A DNA stretch of 45,971 nucleotides from Acidobacteriota bacterium (GTDB lineage Bacteria > Acidobacteriota > Vicinamibacteria > Vicinamibacterales > UBA8438), in contig DQNS01000012.1 of assembly GCA_015659035.1 (NCBI GenBank), forward strand, positions 1 through 45,971, written 5' to 3'. The position numbers and the translations under genes were made by a program. The notes under the pieces are model-generated. The model searched no databases. It was not told the origin of the DNA and saw only the letters and a list, made by a program, of their open reading frames with translations. Positions 8,470 to 16,629 of the stretch are shown one piece after another; position 1 is the first letter of the stretch; each line of letters begins with the position of its first letter.

Positions 8470-10470
8470 ATGTCTCAACCCCACCGCGGCCGGCGGCGTT
8501 CCCAGGACGCCGCCGGTCCCGTGCGAGCGTCGCGCGGTCCGCTCCGATTCGCGCCGGCGGTTGTGCTCCTCCTCGCCTCGACCGGTCTCGGGGTCGCCCT
8601 GGCGATCACCGCAGACCGCGGGGTTCCCGAGTCCGAGGTCGACAACCGGCCCGTCCAGATCACCGGCGACGGGTATGTCACGTCCGAGACCTGCCGGTCC
8701 TGTCACCCGTCCCAGTACGACACCTGGTACGGCTCGTTTCACCGCACGATGACCCAGGTCGCCACGCCGGACACGGTGCGGGCCGATTTCGACGGGGTCC
8801 GCGTCGCGCACACGCATGGTCGACCGATGTGGCTCGAGCGCGACGGAGACGAGTTCTGGGCCAACTTCGATGATCCCGGGTGGGAGGGTCCCGAGCCGGA
8901 GCGACCCCGAATCAGGCGACAGGTCGTGATGATCACCGGGTCTCACCACCAGAACATCTACTGGTACGCGACCGGCCACGACCGTGGGCTGAACGTGCTG
9001 CCGGGTGTCTATCTCATCAAGGAACAGCGCTGGGCCTCGCGCAGCGCCGTGGCGCTGCACCCGCCCAGCCAGTCGGTCGCGATGCTGAACGGGCACTGGA
9101 ACGCCATCTGCATCGTGTGCCACACCACCCTGGGCAAGACCGCCTTCGACACCCCCTACCGATCCGAGCCGTTCGACCTGCAGGCGATCGACACGACCGT
9201 GGCGGAGTTCGGCATCGCCTGCGAGTCCTGTCACGGACCGGCGCAGGCGCACGTCGAGGCGAACCGGAACCCGCTTCGCCGCTACGGGCTCCACCGTGCC
9301 GGAGGGGTCGGCGACGGCGACCCGACGATCGTGCTCCCCACGCGGCTTGATCCGGAACGCTCGTCACAAGCGTGCGGGCAGTGCCACAGCGTGTGGGAGT
9401 TCTACGACCGCGCCGGGGAGCGCCACGCGAACCGCGCCGGGCTGCCATACCGACCAGGTGACGAGCTCCGGGACACGCGCTTCGTCGCGCAGCCGTCGGT
9501 GGATCGGGACTCGCCGGAGATCCTCGCCTTCGTCGAGGACGACCCGGAGTTCGTGCGCGGCTCCTTCTGGCCAGACGGCATGGTCCGAGTGTCCGGCCGC
9601 GAGTACAACGGCCTCATCGACTCTCCCTGCTTCCGACACGCCACCGAGCCGGACCGGACGCTGACCTGCTTCTCGTGCCACACGATGCACAAGCCCGCGG
9701 AGGACCGGCGTACGGTCGCGGAGTGGGCCGACACCTACCAGGTGTCGACCGGCATGGACGGGAACGATGCCTGTCTCCAGTGCCACGAACCGATGCGCGA
9801 CGACCTGACGGCACACACGCGACACGGCGCGGAGTCGTCCGGCAGCCGCTGTTACAACTGTCACATGCCCTACACCAGCTACGGGCTGCTGAAGACGATG
9901 CGGAGCCATACGATCAGCAGCCCCACCGCGGGCGAGACCGCGGAGCTGGACCGCCCGAACGCCTGCAACCTCTGTCATCTCGACAAGACCCTGGACTGGA
10001 CCGCCGACCGGCTGCTCGAGTGGTATGGCACCCCGGTGCCGGTATTGAGCGACGACGAACGGAGGGTGGCGGCCTCGCTGCTCTGGATCCTGAAAGGAGA
10101 CGCCGGTCTCCGGGCGTTGACAGCCCAGGCCATGGGGTGGGTGCCCGCGCAGGAGGCCTCCGGCACCAGCTGGATGGTGCCGCATCTCGGCGAGGCGCTG
10201 GGTGACCGCTACGACGCCGTCCGTTTCATCGCGGCCCGGTCGCTTCGGAGTCTGCCTGGCTACGCCAGTCTGGAGTATGACTTCGTCGCCCCCGAGCCGG
10301 AACGGGTCAACACGGCTGTGCGGGTGCTGCGAGCGTGGCGGGCCAGCCCGGCGTCGCGGCAACGGCGCGAGCCGGAGCTGCTGGTCGACGCCGACGGAGC
10401 GCTTCGGGTCGACGCGATGCGCCGGCTCTTCGACCAGCGTGACCTGCGCCGGCTCTTCCTCAGAGAATAG
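8470..10470 (+). CDS. Exported octaheme c-type cytochrome
   Basis: 666 residues with an N-terminal membrane anchor or signal (about 28-47, FAPAVVLLLASTGLGVALAI). Eight CxxCH heme sites are visible: 75-79, 214-218, 251-255, 302-306, 400-404, 435-439, 461-465 and 499-503. The spacing and flanking words (ETCRSCHPSQYDTW, GIACESCHGP, CFSCHTMH, NACNLCHLDKT) match the cytochrome c554 / multiheme family of periplasmic electron carriers. About 150 residues after the last heme are helical, perhaps HEAT-like, with no heme. The stop overlaps the start of the following membrane protein by one base. Electron transfer is a strong inference; donor, acceptor and any catalytic activity are not visible. Confidence 0.92.
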   Translation: MSQPHRGRRRSQDAAGPVRASRGPLRFAPAVVLLLASTGLGVALAITADRGVPESEVDNRPVQITGDGYVTSETCRSCHPSQYDTWYGSFHRTMTQVATPDTVRADFDGVRVAHTHGRPMWLERDGDEFWANFDDPGWEGPEPERPRIRRQVVMITGSHHQNIYWYATGHDRGLNVLPGVYLIKEQRWASRSAVALHPPSQSVAMLNGHWNAICIVCHTTLGKTAFDTPYRSEPFDLQAIDTTVAEFGIACESCHGPAQAHVEANRNPLRRYGLHRAGGVGDGDPTIVLPTRLDPERSSQACGQCHSVWEFYDRAGERHANRAGLPYRPGDELRDTRFVAQPSVDRDSPEILAFVEDDPEFVRGSFWPDGMVRVSGREYNGLIDSPCFRHATEPDRTLTCFSCHTMHKPAEDRRTVAEWADTYQVSTGMDGNDACLQCHEPMRDDLTAHTRHGAESSGSRCYNCHMPYTSYGLLKTMRSHTISSPTAGETAELDRPNACNLCHLDKTLDWTADRLLEWYGTPVPVLSDDERRVAASLLWILKGDAGLRALTAQAMGWVPAQEASGTSWMVPHLGEALGDRYDAVRFIAARSLRSLPGYASLEYDFVAPEPERVNTAVRVLRAWRASPASRQRREPELLVDADGALRVDAMRRLFDQRDLRRLFLRE

Positions 10471-10961
10471 TGACTCGCGTTTCTGATTCCGCCGTCGACT
10501 ACTCCAGACGCCACCTCCGTTTTGGGTGGTGGTCGTTACTCTGCTTTCTCACCCTCGGCTTCGGGCTGGAGCTGCTCCACGGGTTCAAGGTCGGTTTCTA
10601 TCTGGATGTGTCGAACGAGACCCGGCGTCTCATGTGGACGCTGGCCCACGCCCACGGCGCGCTGCTCGGTCTGGTCCACATCCTGTACGCGCTCTGTCTG
10701 CGTCTGTTTCCAGGCGTGGCCGCCGGCTCCCAGGGGCCGATCTCGTCGAGCCTCATCGGTGCGTCGTTGCTGCTGCCAGGCGGGTTCTTTCTCGGGGGGG
10801 TCGGCTTCTACAGCGGCGACCCGGGCCTCGGCATCCTGACGGTGCCGGTGGGCGCCACGCTGCTGGTGATCGCCGTGTTCCTGATCGCGCGCGCGAGTGC
10901 GGCGCTCGACGGGGACCCGGGAGAATCTGGACAACACCCGGGTGGCGGCAAGGCTCGGTAG
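10470..10961 (+). CDS. Four-helix membrane protein of unknown function, coupled to octaheme cytochrome
   Basis: 163 residues from a GTG at 10470 that overlaps the preceding TAG by one base (TAGTG), so it is likely cotranslated with the cytochrome. Four hydrophobic segments at roughly 18-38, 58-78, 90-108 and 116-138. The first loop carries histidines (LLHGFK) and helix 2 starts LAHAHGALLGLVHILYAL, a His-rich pattern that could bind heme or quinone. I do not recognise a named family. The context suggests a membrane anchor or quinol-facing partner for the multiheme protein, which is inference. Confidence 0.8.
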   Translation: MTRVSDSAVDYSRRHLRFGWWSLLCFLTLGFGLELLHGFKVGFYLDVSNETRRLMWTLAHAHGALLGLVHILYALCLRLFPGVAAGSQGPISSSLIGASLLLPGGFFLGGVGFYSGDPGLGILTVPVGATLLVIAVFLIARASAALDGDPGESGQHPGGGKAR

Positions 10962-10967
10962 GACGAT

Positions 10968-11948
10968 CTACTCCGTCACCGTGACGGTGACGTTGGCCTT
11001 GGAGATGAGCATGGCATCGCTCGCGAAGGCGCGCAGCGTGTAGGTGCCCGGCTCGCTGAACGTGACGGTGGTCTCGAACGTCCCCGACGTCCAGCCGTCA
11101 CCCTCCATCCCGTCCTCCCATTCCTGATACCCGGCCGGCTCGAACTCGGCGTCCGATGGCCCGCGATACACGACCCAGAGCACCGACATGTGATTGCGCG
11201 TCGGCGTCGGTTTCGAGTATTGCGGGATGTTGTCCGGGATGTCCGGCGCATCGTCAGGTGGAACCAGCGTCGGGTCCCGCCGGCGCGGCCGTGGCTCGTC
11301 CTCGTCTCGCTCAGGCAGCGCGGTCGGCAGTTCGTCGTCCCTCATCCGCGCCATCAGCGTGACAGGCTGGCCAACCGTGACCGATTGGTGGCTCGCCTCG
11401 ACCGTCACGCTGGGCGCGACGTTGCCATACAGCTCTTCCACACTGCGACCGAACTGTGTGCGCCCATTCGACGTGATCGTGTTCACGTCGATCTCCCACT
11501 CGGCCTGCAACCATCCGTAAGCCCGCTGGGTGCTGCCCAGGCGGGTCACCTCCCAGATCAACTCACCGTCACGCGGAAAATCGGCCGGCACGCGCACCTC
11601 GAACTGGTAGCGGTTGGTGCGCGGATAGAAGTAGGCGGGCTGTCCGCGGTCTGGTTCGCCGGGTGAGAAGAAGTTGCTCTCTCCAACCGGCACGTGCGGC
11701 CGCTCGGCGTAGTTTCGGTTGAGATACCCGAACAGGAAGTTGAAACTGCCGTCGTCGTTCAGCGACCAACCTTCGAAAATCGGTTGGATGTCCTGTCCCG
11801 AGTTGAAGCGCTGCTGAGGCTGCGTCGCGATCGGGATGTCGCGCCGATTGACCTGGGCACGCCCACTCGACGCGGCGCCCAGCAACATGGCAACCGCCAG
11901 CCCTCCGGCGAACGCCGTCCGTGGGACCCGCTGGCACAAAGACATCAT
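10968..11948 (-). CDS. Exported hypothetical protein with C-terminal Ig-like (PKD-type) region
   Basis: 326 residues, signal peptide ending near SGRAQ (about 32). The N-terminal half has a conserved-looking segment (PIFEGWSLNDDGSFNFLFGY, then NRNYAERPHVPVGESNFFSP) that I associate with an acidobacterial exported family of unknown function. The middle has a charged, proline-rich stretch (about 205-235). The C-terminus (FETTVTFSEPGTYTLRAFAS, then NVTVTVTE) looks like the last strands of an immunoglobulin or PKD fold. It converges with the 10470 membrane protein gene with only 6 bases between the stops. Confidence 0.82.
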   Translation of the reverse strand: MMSLCQRVPRTAFAGGLAVAMLLGAASSGRAQVNRRDIPIATQPQQRFNSGQDIQPIFEGWSLNDDGSFNFLFGYLNRNYAERPHVPVGESNFFSPGEPDRGQPAYFYPRTNRYQFEVRVPADFPRDGELIWEVTRLGSTQRAYGWLQAEWEIDVNTITSNGRTQFGRSVEELYGNVAPSVTVEASHQSVTVGQPVTLMARMRDDELPTALPERDEDEPRPRRRDPTLVPPDDAPDIPDNIPQYSKPTPTRNHMSVLWVVYRGPSDAEFEPAGYQEWEDGMEGDGWTSGTFETTVTFSEPGTYTLRAFASDAMLISKANVTVTVTE

Positions 11949-12002
11949 GTTTACCTTCCCACTGGGTGTCGACTCTGAGGATGCGCGCGAACGGCGTCTA
12001 CG

Positions 12003-12036
12003 AAAAGCCCCCTGAGGGAGCTTGCGGCTCCCTCAG
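12003..12036 (-). terminator. Rho-independent terminator of the monooxygenase-like gene
   Basis: CTGAGGGAGC (12012-12021) pairs perfectly with GCTCCCTCAG (12027-12036) around a five-base loop. Read on the minus strand the stem is followed by GGGGC and a TTTT run (12006-12003). It lies about 50 bases after the stop of the gene at 12085. Confidence 0.8.
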
Positions 12037-12084
12037 AGGGCGTGTACTACCTCTGAATATGGCGTCGCGATGACCCACAAACTC

Positions 12085-13359
12085 CTACTCGTTGTCGGTC
12101 TTCGCCTTCCGTGCCTCGAGCTCGGCCTTGTACTCGTCCTCGCTCAGGTCGAACCAGCTGATCCACCCGAACGCCATCTCGTCGACGGTCCGGCTGCCCC
12201 CACCGGTCCAGTTCTTCGCGTCGTGGTTGCCTCGATTCGCCTCGGTGTTGTCGTGATAGCTGATGACGTGGAGCGTCGTGCCCGCCGGATACACCGGCTG
12301 GTTGTCATTCTCGTAGTTGTAGACGATGTGCCAGTTGAAGTCGAAATTGGCGCAGTTGATCATCTCGGTCGACCCGGTCGGGTAGATCAGTTCCAGACAC
12401 TGCCGTGTGCCCAGGAAGTGCATGTGCGGCTGGAACCCGGTGAGCTTCCCGGGCAGATACATCTTCGTGTAACCGTCGTGCCGCGTCACCTGACCGGCCG
12501 GGATGTCGAGCTCGCCCGTCACCCGGCCGAGCTGCCGCGAATAGAGGATGTGATCCGGTTCGAACCCCTCGGGATAGAGCACCAGGCCCAGCTCGGTCTG
12601 GTCGGTCACTTCCTCACCGACCGAGTGGTAGTGGAAGCTGAACCGCACACGCGCGTCGGCCTCGAGCAACCGCCCGGTGCCATCCGGATACACGTCTGCG
12701 TTCTTGCCGACCGCGTACTCGTTCAGGAAGGCGTCCGAGGAACTGTCGTTGAGCGGCGACTCCGGGTCGGTCACCGCGTAGGTCAGCGCATGGTGCACCA
12801 CCCGCAGATCGCCCGCCTTGGTCTGGATCGCCTGGATATACCGGTCGGTCGAAATGCTCGTCGGGACGATGTAGTCGCCCCACCAGTCACCCGCCTCGGC
12901 CGGTACGGTATGCGGCGGCGAGGACACGATGACGTCCGGGTCGATCGTCCAGGCACCGAACTCCTGGAACTCGACCGGCGCCGGCGCGTCTTCCTGGTTG
13001 CCCCTCGGTGCGCCCGTGTCGACCCACCTGGCGATTGTGGCGACCTCGTCGTTGCTGAGCGACCGGTCGTTCTTGAACCCCTGCACGCCGACCTTCGGAT
13101 CGATGTGCCACGGCGGCATCTCGCGCGCTTCGACCTTGTTCTTGATCGACCGCGCCCAGGGCCGGGCCTCCTGATAGCTCATCAGCGACATCGGTGCCAT
13201 GTTGTCGGGCCGATGACAGACCTGACACGACCGCTGGAGAATCGGCTCGATGTCTTTGTGGAACGTCGGGTTCTCCGGCACCGCGGCGGCCGCCAGGGCC
13301 GGAACCATCACCGTTGCTGCAAGCGCCAGAAGCAGCACGTGAAGTCTGGCGTTTCTCAT
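12085..13359 (-). CDS. c-heme protein with copper type II (PHM-like) monooxygenase fold
   Basis: 424 residues with signal peptide (about 1-26) and a strong GGAGG ribosome site. The N-terminal part is a cytochrome c domain with CQVCH at 45-49 and the surrounding MPPWHID motif. The C-terminal part resembles the ascorbate-dependent copper monooxygenases. A His-His pair at 189-190 (VVHHALTY) fits the first copper site. HYH at 243-245 and HMH at 312-314 (QPHMHFLG) fit further copper ligands. Predicted activity: periplasmic copper-dependent hydroxylation using electrons delivered through its own heme. The substrate is unknown. The heme site is certain from sequence; the copper assignments are by motif. 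Confidence 0.85.
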   Translation of the reverse strand: MRNARLHVLLLALAATVMVPALAAAAVPENPTFHKDIEPILQRSCQVCHRPDNMAPMSLMSYQEARPWARSIKNKVEAREMPPWHIDPKVGVQGFKNDRSLSNDEVATIARWVDTGAPRGNQEDAPAPVEFQEFGAWTIDPDVIVSSPPHTVPAEAGDWWGDYIVPTSISTDRYIQAIQTKAGDLRVVHHALTYAVTDPESPLNDSSSDAFLNEYAVGKNADVYPDGTGRLLEADARVRFSFHYHSVGEEVTDQTELGLVLYPEGFEPDHILYSRQLGRVTGELDIPAGQVTRHDGYTKMYLPGKLTGFQPHMHFLGTRQCLELIYPTGSTEMINCANFDFNWHIVYNYENDNQPVYPAGTTLHVISYHDNTEANRGNHDAKNWTGGGSRTVDEMAFGWISWFDLSEDEYKAELEARKAKTDNE

Positions 13360-13504
13360 TCCTGCACCTCCAAGGCCAACGGAATAGTCACCATCGGCAC
13401 GCGGCCAAGGCCGAGCACCTACACATCACCGTGGTTAGTGTAGCGTCAACGGTCCGGATTGTCCACAGAGACCGAAATGGGGAGTGGGTTCTCGGCGTAG
13501 CGAG

Positions 13505-13522
13505 GGCCGGCACACGCCGGCC
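13505..13522. other. GC-rich hairpin in divergent spacer before pntAA
   Basis: GGCCGGC, loop ACAC, GCCGGCC: a perfect 7-bp stem in the 270-base divergent region between the monooxygenase-like gene and pntAA. Nothing else in this spacer is recognisable, though an AT-rich GATAAAAC follows shortly. Function unknown; it could be an operator or just a GC palindrome. Confidence 0.3.
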
Positions 13523-13629
13523 TGTGGTACGATAAAACGTTGGTGCGACGGTGTGACACCGGCCTCCCCGTCTCTTCACCCTCGTCTTGCTCGTTGTCTT
13601 GAGACGCAGCTTCGAGAGCCCGCGACCCC

Positions 13630-14820
13630 ATGATCGTCGGAGTTCCCACAGAAACGTTCCCAGGCGAGCGTCGCGTCGCGACCATTCCGGCCGTCGTCCC
13701 GGCGTTGACCAAGGCCGGCCTCGACGTCCTGCTCGAACCGGGCGCCGGGGTGTCGGCCGGGTTCCTCGATGCGACCTACACAGACAAGGGCGCACGGGTC
13801 GCCGGCGATCGCGCACAGCTGTTCGCCGACGCCGACGTCATTCTCCAGGTACGAGCGCTGGGCGCCAACACGGTCGCGGGGCGGGCCGACCTCGAGCTGT
13901 TCAGACCGGGTCAGATCGTCATCGGGTTCTCCGAGCCGCTCGACGAGCCACAGGCGGCATGCGATCTGGCCGCGCACGGCGTGACCGCGTTCTCGATGGA
14001 GCTCATTCCCCGCATCACCCGCGCCCAGAGCATGGACGCGTTATCGTCGATGGCGACCATCGCCGGCTACAAAGCGGTGCTGCTGGCGGCCGAGACACTA
14101 CCACGGATGTTCCCGATGCTGATGACGGCCGCCGGTACCATCACGCCGGCGCATGTGTTCATCATCGGCGCGGGTGTAGCCGGTCTGCAGGCGATCGCCA
14201 GCGCCCGCCGTCTCGGCGCCAGGGTCGAGGCGTACGACGTCAGGCCGGCGGTCAAAGAGCAGGTCGAGAGTCTCGGGGCCACCTTCGTCGACCTGCCCCT
14301 CGACACGCACGACTCGGAGGACACGGGCGGTTACGCGAAGGTGCAGGACGCGGGCTTCCTCACCCGTCAGCGCGAGATGATGGCGCGGGTGGTGGCCGCC
14401 AGTGATGTCGTCATCACGACCGCACTGATCCCGGGTCGGCCGGCACCGATGCTTATAACCGACGCGATGATCGCCGGCATGACGCCGGGCGCCGTCGTGG
14501 TCGACCTGGCCGCCGAGCGAGGTGGCAACGTGGAGGCCTCGAAGCCGGATGAGACGGTCGTCGCGCATGGCGTGACCGTGCTCGGCCCGACCAACCTGCC
14601 GGCCACGGTACCGTTCCACGCGAGCCAGATGTACGCCAAGAACGTATCGACGCTCCTGCTGCACCTCGTTGACGACGGGGCGCTCCAGATCGATCTCGAG
14701 GACGAGATCACCCAGGGCACGCTGGTCTCGCAGAACAACGAGGTGGTGCACCCCCGCATACGTGACCTGCTCGCGAAGCTGCGCCCCAAACCAAACGGGC
14801 TGCTAGCGCGGTCGGACTGA
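13630..14820 (+). CDS. pntAA: NAD(P) transhydrogenase subunit alpha, part 1 (NAD-binding)
   Basis: 396 residues. This is domain I of the proton-translocating transhydrogenase, which binds NAD(H) in the cytoplasm and passes hydride to NADP on PntB. The N-terminus has the family phrase VGVPTETFPGERRVATIPAV. The Rossmann motif GAGVAGLQAIASARRLGA is followed by EAYDVRP, the acidic residue expected for NAD rather than NADP. The mobile-loop region GGYAKV and the PGRPAPMLIT segment are present. The alpha subunit is split, with its membrane part encoded by the next gene 10 bases away, as in many non-enteric bacteria. Confidence 0.96.
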   Translation: MIVGVPTETFPGERRVATIPAVVPALTKAGLDVLLEPGAGVSAGFLDATYTDKGARVAGDRAQLFADADVILQVRALGANTVAGRADLELFRPGQIVIGFSEPLDEPQAACDLAAHGVTAFSMELIPRITRAQSMDALSSMATIAGYKAVLLAAETLPRMFPMLMTAAGTITPAHVFIIGAGVAGLQAIASARRLGARVEAYDVRPAVKEQVESLGATFVDLPLDTHDSEDTGGYAKVQDAGFLTRQREMMARVVAASDVVITTALIPGRPAPMLITDAMIAGMTPGAVVVDLAAERGGNVEASKPDETVVAHGVTVLGPTNLPATVPFHASQMYAKNVSTLLLHLVDDGALQIDLEDEITQGTLVSQNNEVVHPRIRDLLAKLRPKPNGLLARSD

Positions 14821-14830
14821 GGACTATCGA

Positions 14831-15109
14831 ATGGATGCGTTCCTAGCGCTGTTGACGATCTTCATGCTCGCGCTCTTCGTCGGGAGGGAGATCATCACGA
14901 AGGTACCGCCCCTGCTGCACACCCCGCTGATGTCCGGCAGCAACGCCATCTCCGGCATCACGATTGTCGGGGCGCTGCTGTCGGTCGCCGCCGAAGGCCT
15001 CGTGTCCACCATACTCGGGTTCCTCGCGCTGGTACTGGCCACGATCAACGTGGTCGCCGGGTTCCTGGTCACCCATCGCATGGTGGGGATGTTCAAGAAG
15101 CGGGACTGA
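14831..15109 (+). CDS. pntAB: NAD(P) transhydrogenase subunit alpha, part 2 (membrane)
   Basis: 92 residues with three membrane helices. The conserved motif TPLMSGSNAISGI lies after the first helix, where family members carry residues close to the proton path. The remaining helices are IVGALLSVA and LGFLALVLATINVVAGFLV. It corresponds to the C-terminal membrane section of the fused enteric PntA. It is in operon order between pntAA (10 bases upstream) and pntB (46 bases downstream). Confidence 0.96.
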   Translation: MDAFLALLTIFMLALFVGREIITKVPPLLHTPLMSGSNAISGITIVGALLSVAAEGLVSTILGFLALVLATINVVAGFLVTHRMVGMFKKRD

Positions 15110-15155
15110 TTCGAAGGCTTCGCCGGCCCGAGCGCCGAGAACGGGACACCGACAT

Positions 15156-16553
15156 TTGAATGCCGTCTTCATCGACCTGACGTATCTCTTCGCGTCGATC
15201 CTCTTCATTTTCGGAATCAAGGGGCTGACGCACCCGCGGACCGCCGTGCGCGGCAACCTGCTTGGCGCGACCGGGATGCTGCTGGCGGTCGTGGCCACGC
15301 TCGCCGACCGTCAAGTGCTCGGCGCCGGGACACAGGAGTTGGCGCTGATTCTCGCCGGGGTCCTGCTGGGCTCCGTGATCGGCGTCACGCTGGCGCTCAA
15401 GATCCAGATGACGGCGATGCCCCAGATGGTGGCGTTGCTGAACGCGTTTGGAGGCGGCGCCTCGGCGCTCATCGCCGGCGCCGTGCTGGCCGAGGTGGAC
15501 GACCCGACGATGCAGACCGCGGTGGCGACCGTCGTCTCGGGCATTATCGGGTCGGTCACCTTCTGGGGCAGTCTGGTCGCGTTCGACAAGCTGCAGGGGC
15601 TGATGCTCCCTGACCACCCTGTCCACTTCCCGGCGCAGCAGGTGGGCAATGGCATGCTCGGTGTGACGGCGCTGGGACTGGGTGTCTGGGTCCTCAGCGA
15701 CCCGAGCAATCTCGCCGCCTACGGTCTGCTCGTCGCGGTCGCCTCGGTGCTCGGCATCCTGCTGACGATCCCGATCGGCGGCGCCGACATGCCGGTCGCG
15801 ATAGCCGTGCTCAACTCGTACTCGGGGCTGGCCGCCGCCTCGACCGGCTTCGTCCTGAACAACGACATCCTCATCATCACCGGCTCGCTCGTCGGCGCCT
15901 CGGGGCTAATTCTCACCCTGATCATGTGCAAGGCGATGAACCGCTCGTTGATGAACGTGCTGATGGGCGCCATCGGGCCGGACAGCGGCCCCGCGGTCGA
16001 CGCCGACGCGATGTATGCCGGTCGCGTCAAGAGAACCTCCGCAGAAGAGGTGGCAATGCTGTTCGACGGCGCGCGGCGGGTCGTCATCGTCCCGGGGTAC
16101 GGCATGGCGGTCGCCCAGGCGCAGCACCAGGTGCGGGACCTGGCCAACCTACTGCAGTCGCGGGGCACCGAGGTGGAGTTCGCCATCCACCCGGTGGCGG
16201 GGCGGATGCCGGGGCACATGAACGTGCTGCTGGCCGAAGCGAACGTCGACTATGACAAGCTGCGCGAGATGGACGACATCAACCCCTCGTTCGAGCAGAC
16301 GGATGTATCGCTCATCATCGGCGCCAACGACATCGTCAACCCGGCCGCCCGCACCGACCCGTCCAGCCCGATCGCCGGCATGCCGATCCTCGACGTCGAC
16401 AAGTCGCGCACAGTCGTCGTGGTGAAACGCAGTCTGTCGCCCGGATTCGCCGGCATTCCGAACCCGCTCTTTGCCGCCGACAACACGCTGATGCTGTTCG
16501 CCGACGGGAAGCGCGCGGTGCTCGATCTCATCACCGCCATCAAGGAGGGGTAA
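15156..16553 (+). CDS. pntB: NAD(P) transhydrogenase subunit beta
   Basis: 465 residues from a TTG at 15156, the only suitable codon ahead of the first helix (NAVFIDLTYLFASILFIFG). The frame is open further upstream but overlaps pntAB and encodes nothing family-like. About nine membrane helices are followed by the soluble NADP-binding domain III (about 290-465). Diagnostic words: PIGGADMPVAIAVLNSYSGL in the membrane part, and VPGYGMAVAQAQHQVRDL, VIIGANDIVNPAA and VVVKRSLSPGFAGI in domain III. With PntAA and PntAB it couples proton entry to reduction of NADP by NADH. Confidence 0.94.
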   Translation: MNAVFIDLTYLFASILFIFGIKGLTHPRTAVRGNLLGATGMLLAVVATLADRQVLGAGTQELALILAGVLLGSVIGVTLALKIQMTAMPQMVALLNAFGGGASALIAGAVLAEVDDPTMQTAVATVVSGIIGSVTFWGSLVAFDKLQGLMLPDHPVHFPAQQVGNGMLGVTALGLGVWVLSDPSNLAAYGLLVAVASVLGILLTIPIGGADMPVAIAVLNSYSGLAAASTGFVLNNDILIITGSLVGASGLILTLIMCKAMNRSLMNVLMGAIGPDSGPAVDADAMYAGRVKRTSAEEVAMLFDGARRVVIVPGYGMAVAQAQHQVRDLANLLQSRGTEVEFAIHPVAGRMPGHMNVLLAEANVDYDKLREMDDINPSFEQTDVSLIIGANDIVNPAARTDPSSPIAGMPILDVDKSRTVVVVKRSLSPGFAGIPNPLFAADNTLMLFADGKRAVLDLITAIKEG

Positions 16554-16567
16554 CAGCGACGGCGCGA

Positions 16568-16573
16568 TATAAT
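16568..16573 (+). promoter_or_regulatory. Possible -10 element TATAAT before triple amidohydrolase gene
   Basis: GATATAATC lies 15 bases after the pntB stop and about 57 bases before the ATG at 16630. It matches the forms at 3253 and 7669, suggesting the amidohydrolase gene has its own promoter. No -35 is obvious. Confidence 0.4.
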
Positions 16574-16629
16574 CCGGGACTCGCACCAACGACCCGTGCT
16601 CGTCGCCCCCACACCGAGGAGTGTCGTCC

